A stretch of DNA of 64,000 bases from Tricholoma matsutake (GCA_026075535.2 AP026545.1:2790001-2854000); one strand, 5' to 3'. Shown: positions 44,683 through 57,295, counted from the first letter of the stretch. Translations and numbers: made by a program. The notes: a model not told the origin generated them from the sequence alone.

Positions 44683-46603
44683 ACCAGGGGCATGGTTCAC
44701 ATAGTCCAAAAGCATGACTCTTACTTATATCAAATTTCCCACTTAGGCCGATGATAGGTTGTCTTCTTGGCTCAAGGACTGATGCAACACTTTAGCATCA
44801 CTCTAATCACATTGGCTAACTCCTACGATGTCCCAGACGCAGTGCGACACACTCTATCGATCGCGATATCATATCGACTGCATCGAAACATCACCAGTGA
44901 CATTGATAGTATCAAAAGACCACATCGCACAACCTTAGGACTACCCTGAAAGTCCCTAAGATTCCCCTACACGACCACTGAACATCCCCGACCAACTTCA
45001 AACAAGCCACAACCACAATCGAGCATCGTTGACCATCGTCGAGTGTCATCGATCGATATTGAGAAACTACGAGCGACATCAGGTGCCACCTTCATTATCT
45101 AAATGGTGGAAGACCATGCACTAAGACATATTCCAACTCGTGCTCAAACCTGCTGATCATAGGTCAGCCTCGTTCCAAGTCCCTATCATGCACAGAACCC
45201 GCTGGATGCATTATTGTGAGACTTAGCACAGTTTATACACAAAGGACAGTCTCTTTTAGTTCTTTCCTTTTATTACTCTTTCATCATATGATATATATAT
45301 CTTTCTTGTTCGGATTCCAGTCTCCTTTATGGCCTTGTGCCTTAACTCATATCTTTTGCCTCATGTTCTGCACATGTTTCTCATTCCATTTTAGGAAGTT
45401 TCTTTAAAACATATAAAACTCTGTAGTATCTACTTGGAAATAACAAGAAATCATCTTCACATATCGTCTCGTATACAGTTCTAAGCATCTGATCAGCTTT
45501 CTAAAACAATCTAAGTCTTTGTGGGTTTTCTCGATTGACAAGAAACCTCTGCAATCGTCGCATCCTCGATCCTCCCTCGATCCTCTTGTCATAGTTCTAG
45601 CAACCCTTCCAACACTTCATAGCAGTTGGCCACACCCTTCGTATACCATCAACCTATCGAAAGGTCTCCATAATTCACATATCGACCATCGATGATAAAA
45701 CTCGTTTGCCGTCGATCTCGTTGATCGCCCTCGATATCGATCGATACTCGATCGGACCACAACAAACGCCTTCGTCTCTCATAACACTACCTTCACGACT
45801 AGTGTTAACTTGTAATCTTCTCAGAGGTTTGACCACAAACTTTCGGAACGTCTCGCAACCCTCCTCTGACTCGTCGCAAACATCATCGATTGCCTCATCG
45901 GCAGTTCTGGTGGTTTTCCCGGGTTGAGCATCATCACTGACCTCATATAAAGCATCCAAGATCATGGTATTTGTAAAAGGTACATTATCTGCCACCTATT
46001 CCAATTCATGAACATGTCAGTTTGCAAGAGCTTGAAGCCAGTAATAAATATTTTCTTACTGCTCCAAGGTTGGAACCCATATACCATAAGAATGTACCGG
46101 TTCCTAGTGCATTCCTAATTTTCCCATCAGTCCCATATCTCTGGCTGTCAGCTTGCAACAAAGTGTCTAGAGTAGCATTGATTGCTTCAGCCTGGCATTG
46201 TTGATAATTTGAAACTAACTGTAATTAACTTGAAAATCCAATCATAAAGCTTTATTTGTTGCTGGTTTGAAGTCGAAAGTGAAGTCATTTACCTCTGCTG
46301 TAGCAGGAGCAGGTGGTAACTCTTTCCTCATAACTACTGCCCTGTTTGTTGCTTTGCCTGTAGCAAGATCTCTGCAGCACCACTTTGATTGACCTTACAC
46401 TCCATGATCACAATACCATCCAATCATGTAAACTTTGAAAGCCACCCTAAGGAGTAGTTTAATGATGTAAGATCATAGCTGGGTGATGGGGGAGCATCAA
46501 ACATCTGGATGGTCATCATGATGATTGGTTACCCCTCTGAGTCCCTTCTTATATTTGACTTTCTTGTAAATGTGCAAGTTAAACCCACTAGTTCACCTCA
46601 GCT
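44683..46603. other. Repeat-like non-coding stretch
   Basis: No supported gene. TCGAT/ATCGA motifs are strikingly clustered at 44850-45070 and 45660-45760 (for example TCGATATCGATCGATACTCG). The open frames here are short, on both strands, and show no domain. Part of 46020-46500 may be a decayed 5' end of the following gene. Confidence 0.4.
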
Positions 46604-47795
46604 ATGTTGGAGTCAGATGGGACTGAGGAGCCACTGGGCTCTATTGGACCCATTGACCACTGCCCACAGTACACCTCTTCTGGTATTGCTTTCCTTTACT
46701 CTCTCCTTCCAAATTTCTTTGTTGCCTCAGCAAGAGCCAGAGCAGCTAGGGCACTCCTCTGTGGGTGGGTCTTTCAAGATGAAGCTCACTTTCTCATACG
46801 AAATGAAGGTGGTTTGCATCCAGCTTACCTAGCACTTCATGGGATAGGAGGGAGAACTACAAAGCAGGAACAAAGAGAAAGAAGCAATCTGCTGGATGAG
46901 TCCCTAACTGATGCCTACAATGCAGTAAGTTATCAAATTGTGGCTTATTAGTCCTCATGTTCAACCTTTGCAGATTGCAATGCTTGATTGTATTGATGGG
47001 GGCATTAGTTTGTTGCTTCGTAGTCCAGGTTACCAACCATCCAGCAGAACTTGTCTGAATGACACCACTGTCGAGGTCTACATGTCCCCTCATGAACTTG
47101 CTGAGGGTGGGATTGAGTTGCGATCCACCATTGCCAGTTTCATCCAGGCTTTTGGAAGGGATGTGGTGCATCCCCTTCTCCAACATTTCACAAATCATTG
47201 TCATATTGAGGGCATGAGGCTTCCTAAGCATCCTAGTAAGTTACTTTCCCACAGTGTAAGGGCGATTATTTAAAAACTTCTATAATGCTTAGACCCTGGC
47301 ATGCAGATTTGTGGTGAAAGACTATTGACATTGCCCAAAGACACACTGCAAGGAATTTTGCACTTTCAATGCCAGTGTTGGTGTTCTCCCCAATGCCATA
47401 GGTGGGCCCTCTGTAGAGCTGAGGTAGAATTTCAGGCTCCTCCACTGCTTGGGCTTAGGAACAGCGAACCACCTTCGACATCTCCACCGCCTTTCACCAT
47501 GGTGCCCATTGCAGATCAAATGCCTCATCCAACACCCATGCCAGCTGCTGCAATGGTTCCAATCATTAGTATTGGTCCAAACACTGACTCAGTACTAGAC
47601 CGCTTTGAGCTCAAGGATACAATGATTCCATGGCTTCATAAACTTACAACAATGGTATGAAGTAGCAAATGGGAAGGTATGCTGAGGACTGCAGATTATG
47701 GCACCCTTAGTTTTGAACAAGCAAACACCCTATCAAATGCTCTACTGGCTGATACCCATGTATTGAAAGCTTTGGCTCAGGTGCAGGTGCACATT
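46604..47795 (+). pseudogene. Spliced transposon-associated gene of unknown function, probably decayed
   Basis: Exon 46604-46924 (107 codons, with VASARARAARALLCG and LHGIGGRTTKQEQRE) is followed by a GT-AG intron, 46925-46973, and by a second frame from 46974 (IAMLDCIDGGISLLLRSPGY, VEVYMSPHELAEGG) up to a donor at 47236. A third block (47307-47660, with ICGERLLTLPKDTLQG, a Pro-rich linker and SVLDRFELKD) is out of phase with the second by one base. A fourth reads WEGMLRTADYGTLSFEQA, NALLADTHVLKALAQ. The last block matches in style the short C-terminal segments of repeat-borne fungal proteins. I cannot name the family. Confidence 0.45.
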
Positions 47796-48130
47796 ACAAT
47801 CTATAGCTGCAGTCAACTTATCTAACCCTGACCATCTTACCTAGTACCACTGCTACCGCATTATCAATAGCATTGCTGCCCTAATTTTAGCACTTCTGCT
47901 TATCCTCATGGTGATCTATTTAGGGTTAGCATACTGGTGAAAACTATATGGATTTTGTAAAAATGCATAAGATATGTACTTGGTCGGCATCTCTTTAGCA
48001 ATCACATAGGTGGGGGCCACAATGTAGTAATAGTGCTTACATAGTAAAATGGAAATGGATAAAATTGACAGTATACTGGTGTGACATATGTCACTCAATT
48101 CTGCTTTTTGACCAGGCTGTCGCTATGGTA
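47796..48130. other. Non-coding stretch
   Basis: AT-rich, no gene visible. It ends at the TA target of the small MITE. Confidence 0.4.
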
Positions 48131-48356
48131 CAGCTGATATCATGTCGATGGTCCCCTTCACAACAGCCTCTATTTAGTTGTTGTTTGGTTCTATCAGCAA
48201 TAGAACTCTATATGCCGATGAGCCAAGTACGTGGCAAAGTTGCACCTGTATCTTGCTTCATAGGGGCTCGGCATGGGGTTCATCACTGATATGTAGAACC
48301 AAACAAACAACTAAACAGAGGTGTTGTGCAGGGGCCTATTGACATGATATCAGCTG
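48131..48356. mobile_element. Tc1/mariner-like MITE (226 bp)
   Basis: Starts CAGCTGATATCATGTC and ends with its inverted partner GACATGATATCAGCTG. The arms remain complementary for about 65 bases. It is flanked by TA on both sides (48129-48130 and 48357-48358). TA-flanked elements with long inverted repeats are typical of Tc1/mariner MITEs. Confidence 0.75.
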
Positions 48357-48641
48357 TAATCATTCCCAGAGCTCAGCCCCAGTAAGGAACCCATGTATTA
48401 GCAAACATTTTCAATCATTGATTCACATTAAAACTATTTCCTCCCATTCACACCTATTAATGTCTCTTTAATCATAATGATTGTTCCATCAAACCTTCGC
48501 TCAATGGCCAATTTTCATCTCAATGAATGAAGTTCATTCCAACTCATTACATAACACAACTTTTCAAAACTTCAACACCACTGAGTATCTGATCCATGCT
48601 ACCACATGTTACAATTTTCCTTGTAACTCATGGAACCCAAT

Positions 48642-49291
48642 TGACCTGACCGACCCGACGATCCCCTCCAGACAGGAGGCACCCCTTGATTCATGCCTAG
48701 GGCATGTCCTTGACATCAGACACACACATGATGCATGCCAACTGCATGCATTCAATCCCCTTCCCGTGGAAGGCACCCTTGACGCATGGTGACTCCATGC
48801 ACCCAAACCCACTCCCACACATGCTGTGATATGACAGCCCCCTGACATGAGGTCCGTGACATTGGACGCCTCATGCTAGGCATGAGGCTTATCTGTTATT
48901 GTTTCCTGACATGCTGCGCCGCAGCACTCTGTGACATCGGACGCCTCATGCAAGGCATGAGGCCTATTGTTTCTATTATTACTTGATACACATCTACCTT
49001 TCCGATTGGACAATAAGGACCTCCCTTCTAGTATAAGTATTGCGACTTGTAGTAGGGATGTCCTTAGTTTAGATCTAGGTAATTAACAGCCTTAACGCGA
49101 ACTTACTCGAAACCACTAAGGAAGCCCCTTAGTGTGTGAACCTGAACGACTCTATGCAGAAGCCCTGCTAGAGTGCACTACCTATCTTATGTCGGACGCT
49201 CCGAGTAAGACTAGTGCCGAACGACTCGTTGAGGAAGCACCTCATCAAATGACATCGACTAGATCGAGTGGTTGAGGCTTCACCCTTAACA
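48642..49291 (+). repeat. Solo LTR of the second gypsy family
   Basis: TGACCTGACCGACCCGACG at the start and CTTAACA at the end, 650 bp, aligning with 35065-35707. No internal retrotransposon sequence follows; the transposase reading begins six bases later. The flanks CCAAT and CCATG are similar but not identical. Two copies of the GCCTCATGC/GCATGAGGC hairpin lie at 48868-48888 and 48942-48962. Confidence 0.7.
49114..49244 (+). repeat. Series of three hairpins with an AAGCC/AAGCA loop
   Basis: CACTAAGG-AAGCC-CCTTAGTG (49114-49134, perfect 8 bp), an ACTCTA-GCAG stem around AAGCC (49149-49174, one bulge) and TGAGG-AAGCA-CCTCA (49230-49244). These are homologous in position and loop to the series at 35457-35663, with different stems. 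Confidence 0.8.
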
Positions 49292-49297
49292 CCATGC

Positions 49298-52200
49298 GCA
49301 GAATCTGCTGCTCAGCGCGCTCTCCGCAAGCAACATGAACAGATAGCTCAAGATGAATCTTTTGCTGATTTCCTTGCCAGCCACAACCAAGAAGTACCCT
49401 GGACTCAAGCATTCAAATCCTGACACAAATGTCAAGCAACAGCACGTAAGACCAAGGCATAATCCGGGGACTGTGCAGGATGGTGTATCAGTGAGCTACC
49501 ACTGCGGTGGATCAGATCCAATCTTGTATAAAACTTGAACCCTGCAGTCAAATGGTGACCAAGTTAATCTCAGCGGACTTGGAGAACCTCTTCTACGAGG
49601 GCCGGGTCAACCCACTGGTGGCAATCAGATTCCACCAAATGATCCTGGCCAACGTTCTCCTGATACTGGCAACCTGTTCCCACCTGAGCAAAACACGAAC
49701 CATGATGATCAGGCTCCAACACCTGGACTAGATGCCCATATAGATGAACTGCAAATTACAGCCCAATTCATTGAGGGTCTCCAGACTGCAACACTTGAGA
49801 ACAGTAACATGCACGAGGAAGATATTCAATGTTTGCATGATCCACCGTCCGACTTCCCAGAAGAGATTACAGATCGACACTTCCTTAAAGCATTAAGAAT
49901 GTTCATCTTGACCACGAATGCTTCAGAGGCAATGTACAATGGTGTTTGGGCAGCTTCTCAGGCCTGTTACCTGGATGACCCTTTCCTTTCGTTTGATCAA
50001 GTGAAACACAAGCTTGAAATGCTTACTGGAGTAGTGCCAATAATGCACAACATGTGTATCGACACGTGTGCTGCATTCACAGGCCCATTCACGCCACTCA
50101 ATGCCTGCCCCAAATGTTCAAAGTCTCAATATCATCCTGGAATGAGGAAACCTCAGCGGCAATTCCTGACCATCCCCATCAGCCCAGTCCTTCAGGCGCT
50201 TTATCATTCGGAAGAAACCGCTGAACAAATGCACTATTTGGAGTGCATCACTGAACAGATCCTCAAGGACATCGAGAAGAATGGGGGGATAGTTGAGGAA
50301 TACAATGACACTGCATGTGGCATGCACAACCTGAATGCTTGGCATACGGGGCAGATCAAGAAAGGTGATGTATTACTACAATTGTCTCAATGGCGCACAG
50401 CTTTACTGCGACAAGGAGTCCGACTGTTGGATCTTCATCTATGTTATCCACAATCTTTCTCCTGATCTGCAATACAAAAAATGATTTGTTATTCCAGGTG
50501 GATTCATATCTGGACCGAACAAGCCAAAACATGGTGACTTGTATATCTATCCATCGCTCTATCACATTTCGGCTCTACAACAAGAAGGCTTACAGATTTG
50601 GGATGCCTCAACTTGCTCATATGTTACAAACTCGACTCCTTTTATCATGCTAGCTACTGTAGATGGGCCTGCGATGGTGAGCATGACAGGGATGGTTGGT
50701 CATAGTGGAAAATATGGATGCCACCTATACTGTGGACTTTCAGGGCGTTGTCGAGAAGGGGACTGCCACTATTATCCACTTATGCAAAAACCCAATAACT
50801 ACAGCATTGCAGGTTGCGACCACCCAGATATCACTTTCAGGCAGCTTCAGCATTTTCGTCAAGAATCAGAAACTTGTTATAATGACAACCTCAAGTACCT
50901 TCTTGCATCCCAAAATCTATCCCAATACAATGCTCGGCGACTGTCTACTGGCTTGTGCAAGCAAACAATCTTCAGTGGACTCCGTTGTAGCCTTGGTGTA
51001 CCAAATATATTTGTCATGGACTTGATGCATCTCATGGTGCTCAACGACCCTGATCTTTTACTTGGCTTGTGGTGTGGCACAGTAAAGTGTTACCTACCCG
51101 ACACCAAGGCTAGTTGGGACTGGAACATTTTAGTTGGGAAGATATGGGATACTCATGGGAAGACTGTCGCAATGGCCAAGCAATTTCTTCCATCCTCATT
51201 CAGGCAAGTTCCTCGCAACCCCGCTGAAAAGATGAACTCTGGCTACAAAGCATGGGAGTACTTGCTGTATCTGTTCAGCTTGGGGCCTGCATTGCTTCGT
51301 CATATTCTTCCTGAGAAATATTGGCAAAATTTCTGCAAGATCGCTCAGGGAATTCAGTTATTGTACCAGTGCAAGCTTTCTCCGGAGCACATCAAAGATG
51401 GAAATCAGTTGCTTTGTGAGTTTCATAAAGAGTTTGAGGAGCTTTACATCCAACGACGTCCAGACCGAATTCACTTCCTTCGACACAGCATCCACCTACT
51501 CACCCACATTGCGCCGGAGACAATTCATGCAGGACCTCTGGGGTGTTATGCTCAATGGACCATGGAGACAGCAATTGGCAATCTGGGAGAGGAGATACAT
51601 CAGGATAAAGATCCATATGCTAATATTTCTCAACAGGGGCTTCTCCATGCACAAATCAACTCACTTGTTGCCATGATGCCTGATGTCCTGCTCTCGGAAG
51701 ACAAATCAGGCGCAATACCTTGTGGCAGCAGGGACCTGGGGGATGGCTATGTGCTGTTAAGGGCATGTCAGCCTACTGCCATCAACATTTCGGAACCAGA
51801 AGTGACCGCGATCATGAAGCTGTGGGATGCAAAAGGTTGGCCAAATAGAGATTGCTGGCCTCGAGCAGTACGGCGATGGGCACGTCTCCAACTTCCTAAT
51901 GGGCAAATTGTGCATTCATATTGGATGGAATCTCGATCACTGCAGGAACTCCAAAGGACTACAGTAGTAAAGGTACATATCTTTGCCGCTTAATATCTGA
52001 TGACACCTGCTTGAACTTGCATTTTGCAGTTTTGTCTCAGTGGCCACTCCAAAATTGCTGAAGTCCGATACTTCTTTCGCTTGAAGTTTGGGGAACTCAT
52101 CCAGACACTGGCAGTTGCCTCTGTGTTGTCACCTCCTGATCAGGAGCTACTTGACCTTTCTCATCAAGCTGTGTATGCAAGTCACTATCGAGGAGATGAC

Positions 52201-52416
52201 ATGTTAATTGCAATTGATGTCAAATGCCTGGAATCTGTCATTTCAATGGTACCTTACTACAAGATTACTCTGGAGGGTGAGATTGAGATACCAGATACTG
52301 AACATTTCCTTGTCGAAAAGATGGGTCTGGACATTACAGCTCTCTTTGGAGAACAGGAGCATGGGGATGATGATGATGAGCAAGATATGATTACACCTGG
52401 GGATGATGGTTGTTGA
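49298..52416 (+). pseudogene. Tnp2-family (EnSpm/CACTA) transposase pseudogene
   Basis: The reading begins with an Arg/Gln-rich segment (AESAAQRALRKQHEQIA) and continues through FPEEITDRHFLKAL and the zinc-type CPKCSKSQY (ORF 49809-50465). The 484-codon frame from 50539 has LYIYPSLYH-type ISALQQEGLQIWDAS, GHSGKYGCHLYCG, NSGYKAWEYLLYLFSLGPAL, QWTMETAIGNLGEEI and KDLGDGY-like RDLGDGYVLLRA. An intron (about 51973-52029) leads to the last exon, which ends in an acidic Asp/Glu tail at 52416. These blocks are diagnostic of fungal Tnp2 transposases. Inactivating changes are a frame break near 50395, where about five bases seem lost, and a TGA (50482-50484) before VIPGGF, where Arg is usual (CGA to TGA). 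Confidence 0.9.
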
Positions 52417-53187
52417 ACTAAAAGTACATTGTTTTTGCTACAAATTACAATTGAGAAAAATGTCATCAAACATCACAACAAGCAGTGGAATGATTCAAGG
52501 AAGTGTCAAAGCCCAAGTATACAAGCCAAAGGTCAAGATTGCTTCCAGAAGTGCGCTTCAGTCTCTGGTCCTTGTTGGCTATCAGGTGTGTTGTCCACAA
52601 GCATCCAATCTCCATCCAGTGAAACATCGTGATGGACAACCTATCCAAGGTGGTCAGTTAGTGACATAGAAATTAAAAGTGTAACAATACCGTTGGTCCT
52701 GTAACATGATGAACTAATCGTCGGCCTGCAGAGTACTGGATGTGTCTGATCGGGCTCATACAGTTCAAGTCTTCTGTGTTAGAGCCCATGTTTTCAACCG
52801 AGTCTTTTGAATGTAGTATTTCACTGAGATCCATTGAAGTGACAGTTAGACCAATGATCATAATAATTACCGCAGCATCTTGAGTTCTGCTAGTAGTTGT
52901 GCATAGGATTGATTACCACTGTCCAGGAGGGTCTGATGATCCAGATCTTTGACATGAGTCAACGCAATAGACATAGGTAGGAAGATCTGTCAAGTGTAGA
53001 GGAAAAGAGCAGGTGAAGGCCAGTGCAAGTTGTGAGTGTCACGTCTGTGGCTCTTGCATCACATCCACCACTATCGCTTTCACTCGTTGCCCAACACATT
53101 CATCGCAGCATACAATACACTCATTTTTGCACTTAAGATTGGTTTCATTCATTTGCTTGTTGCTCTGTGATACTGTGTTCCTAGGTT
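52417..53187. other. Spacer between the two transposon genes
   Basis: No supported gene. Frames of 60-88 codons on both strands lack any domain. It probably holds the 3' end of the transposase gene and the promoter of the next one. Confidence 0.4.
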
Positions 53188-54960
53188 ATGTCTTCATCTT
53201 TGTCTCCTTTGCAGCAACCGTTCGAGCTTCAGTCGCTCTCATCATCCAAGCCTAGATGTGCTCCAGAACACTTGGGTTTCTCTCCTATTGCAACACCTAG
53301 CACTGGTGGTCCATCCCATGCAACGACAGAGTTCCACTTGCAGCACAGTCATCAATCTCAAGTAAGTCACCCCTTGAACCATAAAGCATTTGATTGTACA
53401 TTAACCATCAAATCGTCCAGGTCTTGCCTTATTTTGGATCCAATAATGCTTATCAGGATCATTTTTCAGGCACTCAGAATGCATACACCCACCCTAATGC
53501 AATGCTCATGCAAATTGAGACACTACAACATGAGAATTCATGTCTTACAAGGGAGGTTTTTAGATTAGAAGCTCAGTTAGAGGCACATAAGTGAGTAGGA
53601 TTGTCTTAGGGTTCTTCGGGATGAAATTGATGTGGTTTATTAAAGACAAAATTACCATGACTTGCTCGAGCAGCTGGATTGTGTTCCCGAGGGGTCTAGC
53701 CAACTTCTGCGTGCCAAGCTTATGCCTGTTGCTCTTCTGCGCCAAGAATACCCAAATGTCAGATACTGGATGGAGAAAGCGTACAATGAATACCTGAAGG
53801 CTGAGGATGGTGACACCAATGGTCTAGCAACCAGGAAAGCAAAGCGTGGATGGCCTTCCAAGAATGATAAAGATGACGACGACAAACATCTGTACCTCGA
53901 GGACCATGAGGGAATACCAGTGAACTGACAATGACTTTCCAAGTTTGGCGATAGGGCACGCAAAGTTTTCAACATGCTAAAACATGCCAGTGTCACTCCA
54001 CCATCTTGGGGTCAACTGGGGCTGAATGCATATGAATATTTTAAGAACGAGATGATGTCTGAATTTCAGGAGTTTCATTTTGCGATGGCACATGGAAGTT
54101 AGATTGGTGGGCCACCTGTGCTTATGGGTCATGGAGGCAAAATATCTGAAGACAGGAGGGCAATCGCATGAAGAAGAAATGGAAGTCGTCATTGTCACCA
54201 CAGCTGCCTGCGTTGGATGACTCTGGCCTGATCAAGATGGATGATCTTGAGGTGGATAAGCTGGACATAACAACACCACCTACAGATGTGCCCACCAGCA
54301 ATGTGCCGGCAATCACAATACCAAGATCAGTTGCAACTGCTATAGCCGAATCACCAGTACAACAAACCACCACCGTATGATCCCGCATTTCTCTGTTACA
54401 TTGTTACTGACTAGCTGTTGTTCTTGTACTTGAAAGGCACCGGCTGTGGCAATCTTTGATCTTCTGTGAGTCAATGGCTTTGTCTCGCACAAAAATTGAT
54501 ATATGTGTCTTCGCCTAGTGACAATGACTCCATCTATAGTAGCCTTGACTCCATCTTGAAATCAACTACCTCGATGATTCTGCCCCTAATTGCAGTGCCC
54601 AATTCAGTTCCCATAGGAACGACTCAAAGTCCTGCGTCCATTTCCTCAACCCCAGCTCCTGTCACTGGTGTCAATGTAGATGTCTCAGAAACCCTGGTCC
54701 CCACAGCTACTGCAGCCTCCCAGCCATTGGGCCAAATCCAAAATGTGCCTGTAGAATCAACGTGACCCTTGAAGAAAGTGAAAACAGTGGTGGCAGCGGT
54801 GGTCGGCACTGGGTTTACATCAAAGTATGGTTCCATGTGTGATGCCAGACGAAGCTGATTATTTCGCAATAAGAAATTTTGCTATGAGGGATTGGCTCCA
54901 GAGTAACCCAGGTGGGTTGAAGATGGATTTTGAGTCGTATTTCAAGACATGCTCAGGAGA
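53188..54960 (+). pseudogene. Second protein of the Tnp2 transposon (coiled coil / accessory), decayed
   Basis: The model starts MSSSLSPLQQPFELQ (53188-53361), splices by GT-AG to 53421 (VLPYFGSNNAYQDHF, then a coiled coil LQHENSCLTREVFRLEAQL), and splices again (GTGAGT at 53586) to NYHDLLEQLDCVPEGSSQLL and QEYPNVRYWMEKAYNEY. The basic linker RKAKRGWPSKNDKDDDDK follows. Two TGA codons near 53926 and 53932 fall where Arg fits (N-R-Q-R-L), after which the reading resumes with FGDRARKVFNMLKHASVTPPSWG. Later pieces are Ser/Thr/Pro-rich, and one reads RDWLQSNPGG near 54890. The order matches the second gene of fungal Tnp2 elements. A role in binding transposon ends is an inference. Confidence 0.7.
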
Positions 54961-55642
54961 ACAAAAGAAAGTAGGTCTGTCACACCTATGTCTGGGGCTT
55001 TGCTGTCCTAAAGACTTGCATAGGCTTTCAAGGATCAGGCCAAGGCGGCAGTAAGCACCATGCACTCTTGAGATTTTTGGTCAAGTCTGATGGCTTCTTC
55101 AATCCAGAAAAAGGCTGTTAAGGGGAATAAGAATTAATCAAGGTGCGAGCATTGCGATGTGCACATGTAAACTGACATTCATTTTCTAGGTTGATTATTT
55201 TTGTTACAGGAAGCTTGGGCGCAGGCGTAATGGGTGGAGAGATTCAGGGAAATCAGTCGATTGGGTGCCGGAGCACAGGAACAGATATGGATGCAGGTGG
55301 GAATGTGGGCATGGGCAAGCGGTGGATGTGGTGACATTTGTGGATGTGGCTGGGATGTGGTTGCGGGTGGGCATGCATGGATGCGATCAATATTGTGTGT
55401 AGTAGCAGGCATTCCAGTAAGGATGTCATACTATTTAATGCAATGTTATGTCTGTCAATGGAATTGAATAGGTTGCTGTGCATTATCAGTCATTTACAAA
55501 CATTTGCTGTGTAGCAATGTAGGATAATAGGTATTAATGTGTCAGGATCTATTAATCTGCTGTGTATGCATTATCTCACATTAGGAGACAGCAAATGCGA
55601 GATAATAGGAGAAAATGTTAGATAATACATGGGTTTCTTACT
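54961..55642. other. 3' subterminal region of the Tnp2 transposon
   Basis: GTGGGCATGCATGG- and GGATGTGG-type short repeats lie at 55280-55390, and GATAATAGG repeats at 55525-55625. These resemble subterminal binding arrays. No gene is seen. Confidence 0.45.
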
Positions 55643-55646
55643 GGGG

Positions 55647-56616
55647 CTCAGCACTCAGCACTCAGATCTCTTGTGGCCCTCAACTCGGAGTCCTGACTAG
55701 TCAGCTTCTGGACTGAAGCTTGGACTATATAAAGGCTATGGCTGGGACCTAGCCACCCTTCACCAGCTTGACACTTGATAATGCCCATCAACGATGAAAA
55801 CCAACAAACTTCCTCTGCCATGCATCATCAACAGCAGGACAATGCACTTCATTTGGGACTGCATAAAAGGTCATAAGCATTGTTACCATCTTTAATCTCA
55901 CTAAAGTTCTCAAAACTCCTTGTGAATAACTAGCTGTATCAGTGACCCTCTCATACACTATGGGCATCACTTTGGCCACACTGTGCATGCCTTGTGTAAC
56001 ATTCATGCATTAATTACTAGCAGGCTTCTGTGCAATGGTGAATGCACAGATAACCCAGAAGAATCCTTTACCACAGAGTAAGTGCTTCTCCCAGCCTCAT
56101 ATCCCTGCTGATGATTCCCACCAGACAAAGGCTGGAGTATCGCATCTACAGGACCCTTCTAAACATGGTTCCAGGTTTAGAGGAGCACTTAGTTAACAGC
56201 TCGGATGAAGAAACGTGAATGATTGCAGATCTGGTCTGTAACAAACTTCTGATAGGCTGTGCTGAGAATCACATCTGAAGGTGCAGAAAGGTGCATCAAG
56301 TGCATGATCAGATGATACTAAAGGCCTGAAAAGTGCTGTTCTTGACTGGATCATCCCTCAGAGAGATTCACTTACTCCCCCTATGTCAAGTCAAGTCGCG
56401 GGTTTAATCATGACAAGACTGGCCAACTATTGTGCCCAGTGGAGTTTGACTGGTCTGATGAAGAGTAAATAGTCTCTCGCCTGCTGCACAGTTGACATCT
56501 AATGCACTTTGGTCAGGGTCAAGGCACAGCTGCGTAGGGGTGATATCACAGTGTCCGGTGATCAATGGCCAATCCTCTTATACAAGGAACATAAGTATGA
56601 CCCAGAGGATCCTTGG
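55647..56616. other. Non-coding stretch between transposons
   Basis: Contains a TATATAA box near 55724 but no convincing reading frame. Nothing else is recognised. Confidence 0.4.
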
Positions 56617-56984
56617 TAGTGTTTGAAGGTCCGGTACATAGGACTGAAAAAAAGACTGAAACTGGGAGGTCTTTACACTCCCCCCCATATTCCTATAGGA
56701 ATCCAATGATTCCGATGATTCCAATTGGAGTCCGATTGGAATCCAACCATATTCCGATGTCATTTTCACCAGCCAAATTGACATGAAATGGCAGGTTCAG
56801 TCCTAGTCCAGTCCAATGCAGTCTGATCAGAATCCAATTGGACCATCGGAATTTCCTAGGAATTTCTGACCATTGGAATCACATAGGAATATTCCGAGGT
56901 TATGCAGAGACATCGGACAACATAGGATTCTGATAGGAATGATAGCAGCATTGCTTAGTAATAGTAGAAAAAGTAGAAACACAT

Positions 56985-57058
56985 GACAGAATTGAACCCC
57001 AGAGCTCTAATATGATTACATAAACTTACAGTAACAACAAGACCACTACACTAAGTGG
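56985..57058 (-). other. tRNA-like sequence, facing outward (left)
   Basis: Minus strand: TTAGTGTAGTGGTC (A-box-like) and GGGGTTCAATTCTG (B-box-like), about 50 bases apart. It is close to the sequences at 42610-42680 and 60647-60714. Confidence 0.62.
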
Positions 57059-57295
57059 TCATTGCAGGTATGTGCTTGTACTGCACTACATACCATTCCC
57101 GTGGGTGTGATGACAAAGCACAAAGCCATGTCACCACACCTGCCAGCTCATCATTCTCCCACCACCACCACCACCAACGACGACGACAATGACGACAGCC
57201 GCCTCCCCACCTCAACCACCACCACCACCACCATGCCCACTCCCACTCCCACTCCCATGCCGTCAAGAGGGGCCAATGGCCATCAACGGACACAA

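Larger units (their letters stand above)
48377..55646 (+). mobile_element. Tnp2-transposase DNA transposon with CCCCAGT ends, 7.3 kb
   Basis: The left end CCCCAGTAAGGAACCCATG and the right end CATGGGTTTCTTACTGGGG are inverted repeats extending about 25 bp. The same five bases CTCAG flank both ends (48372-48376 and 55647-55651). Inside are a Tnp2 (CACTA-type) transposase pseudogene, a second transposon protein pseudogene and a solo LTR. The transposase belongs to the EnSpm/CACTA lineage, yet the termini do not begin CACTA/G and the duplication is five rather than three bases. The boundaries are therefore my reading of the sequence, and another group of related elements is possible. Confidence 0.72.
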
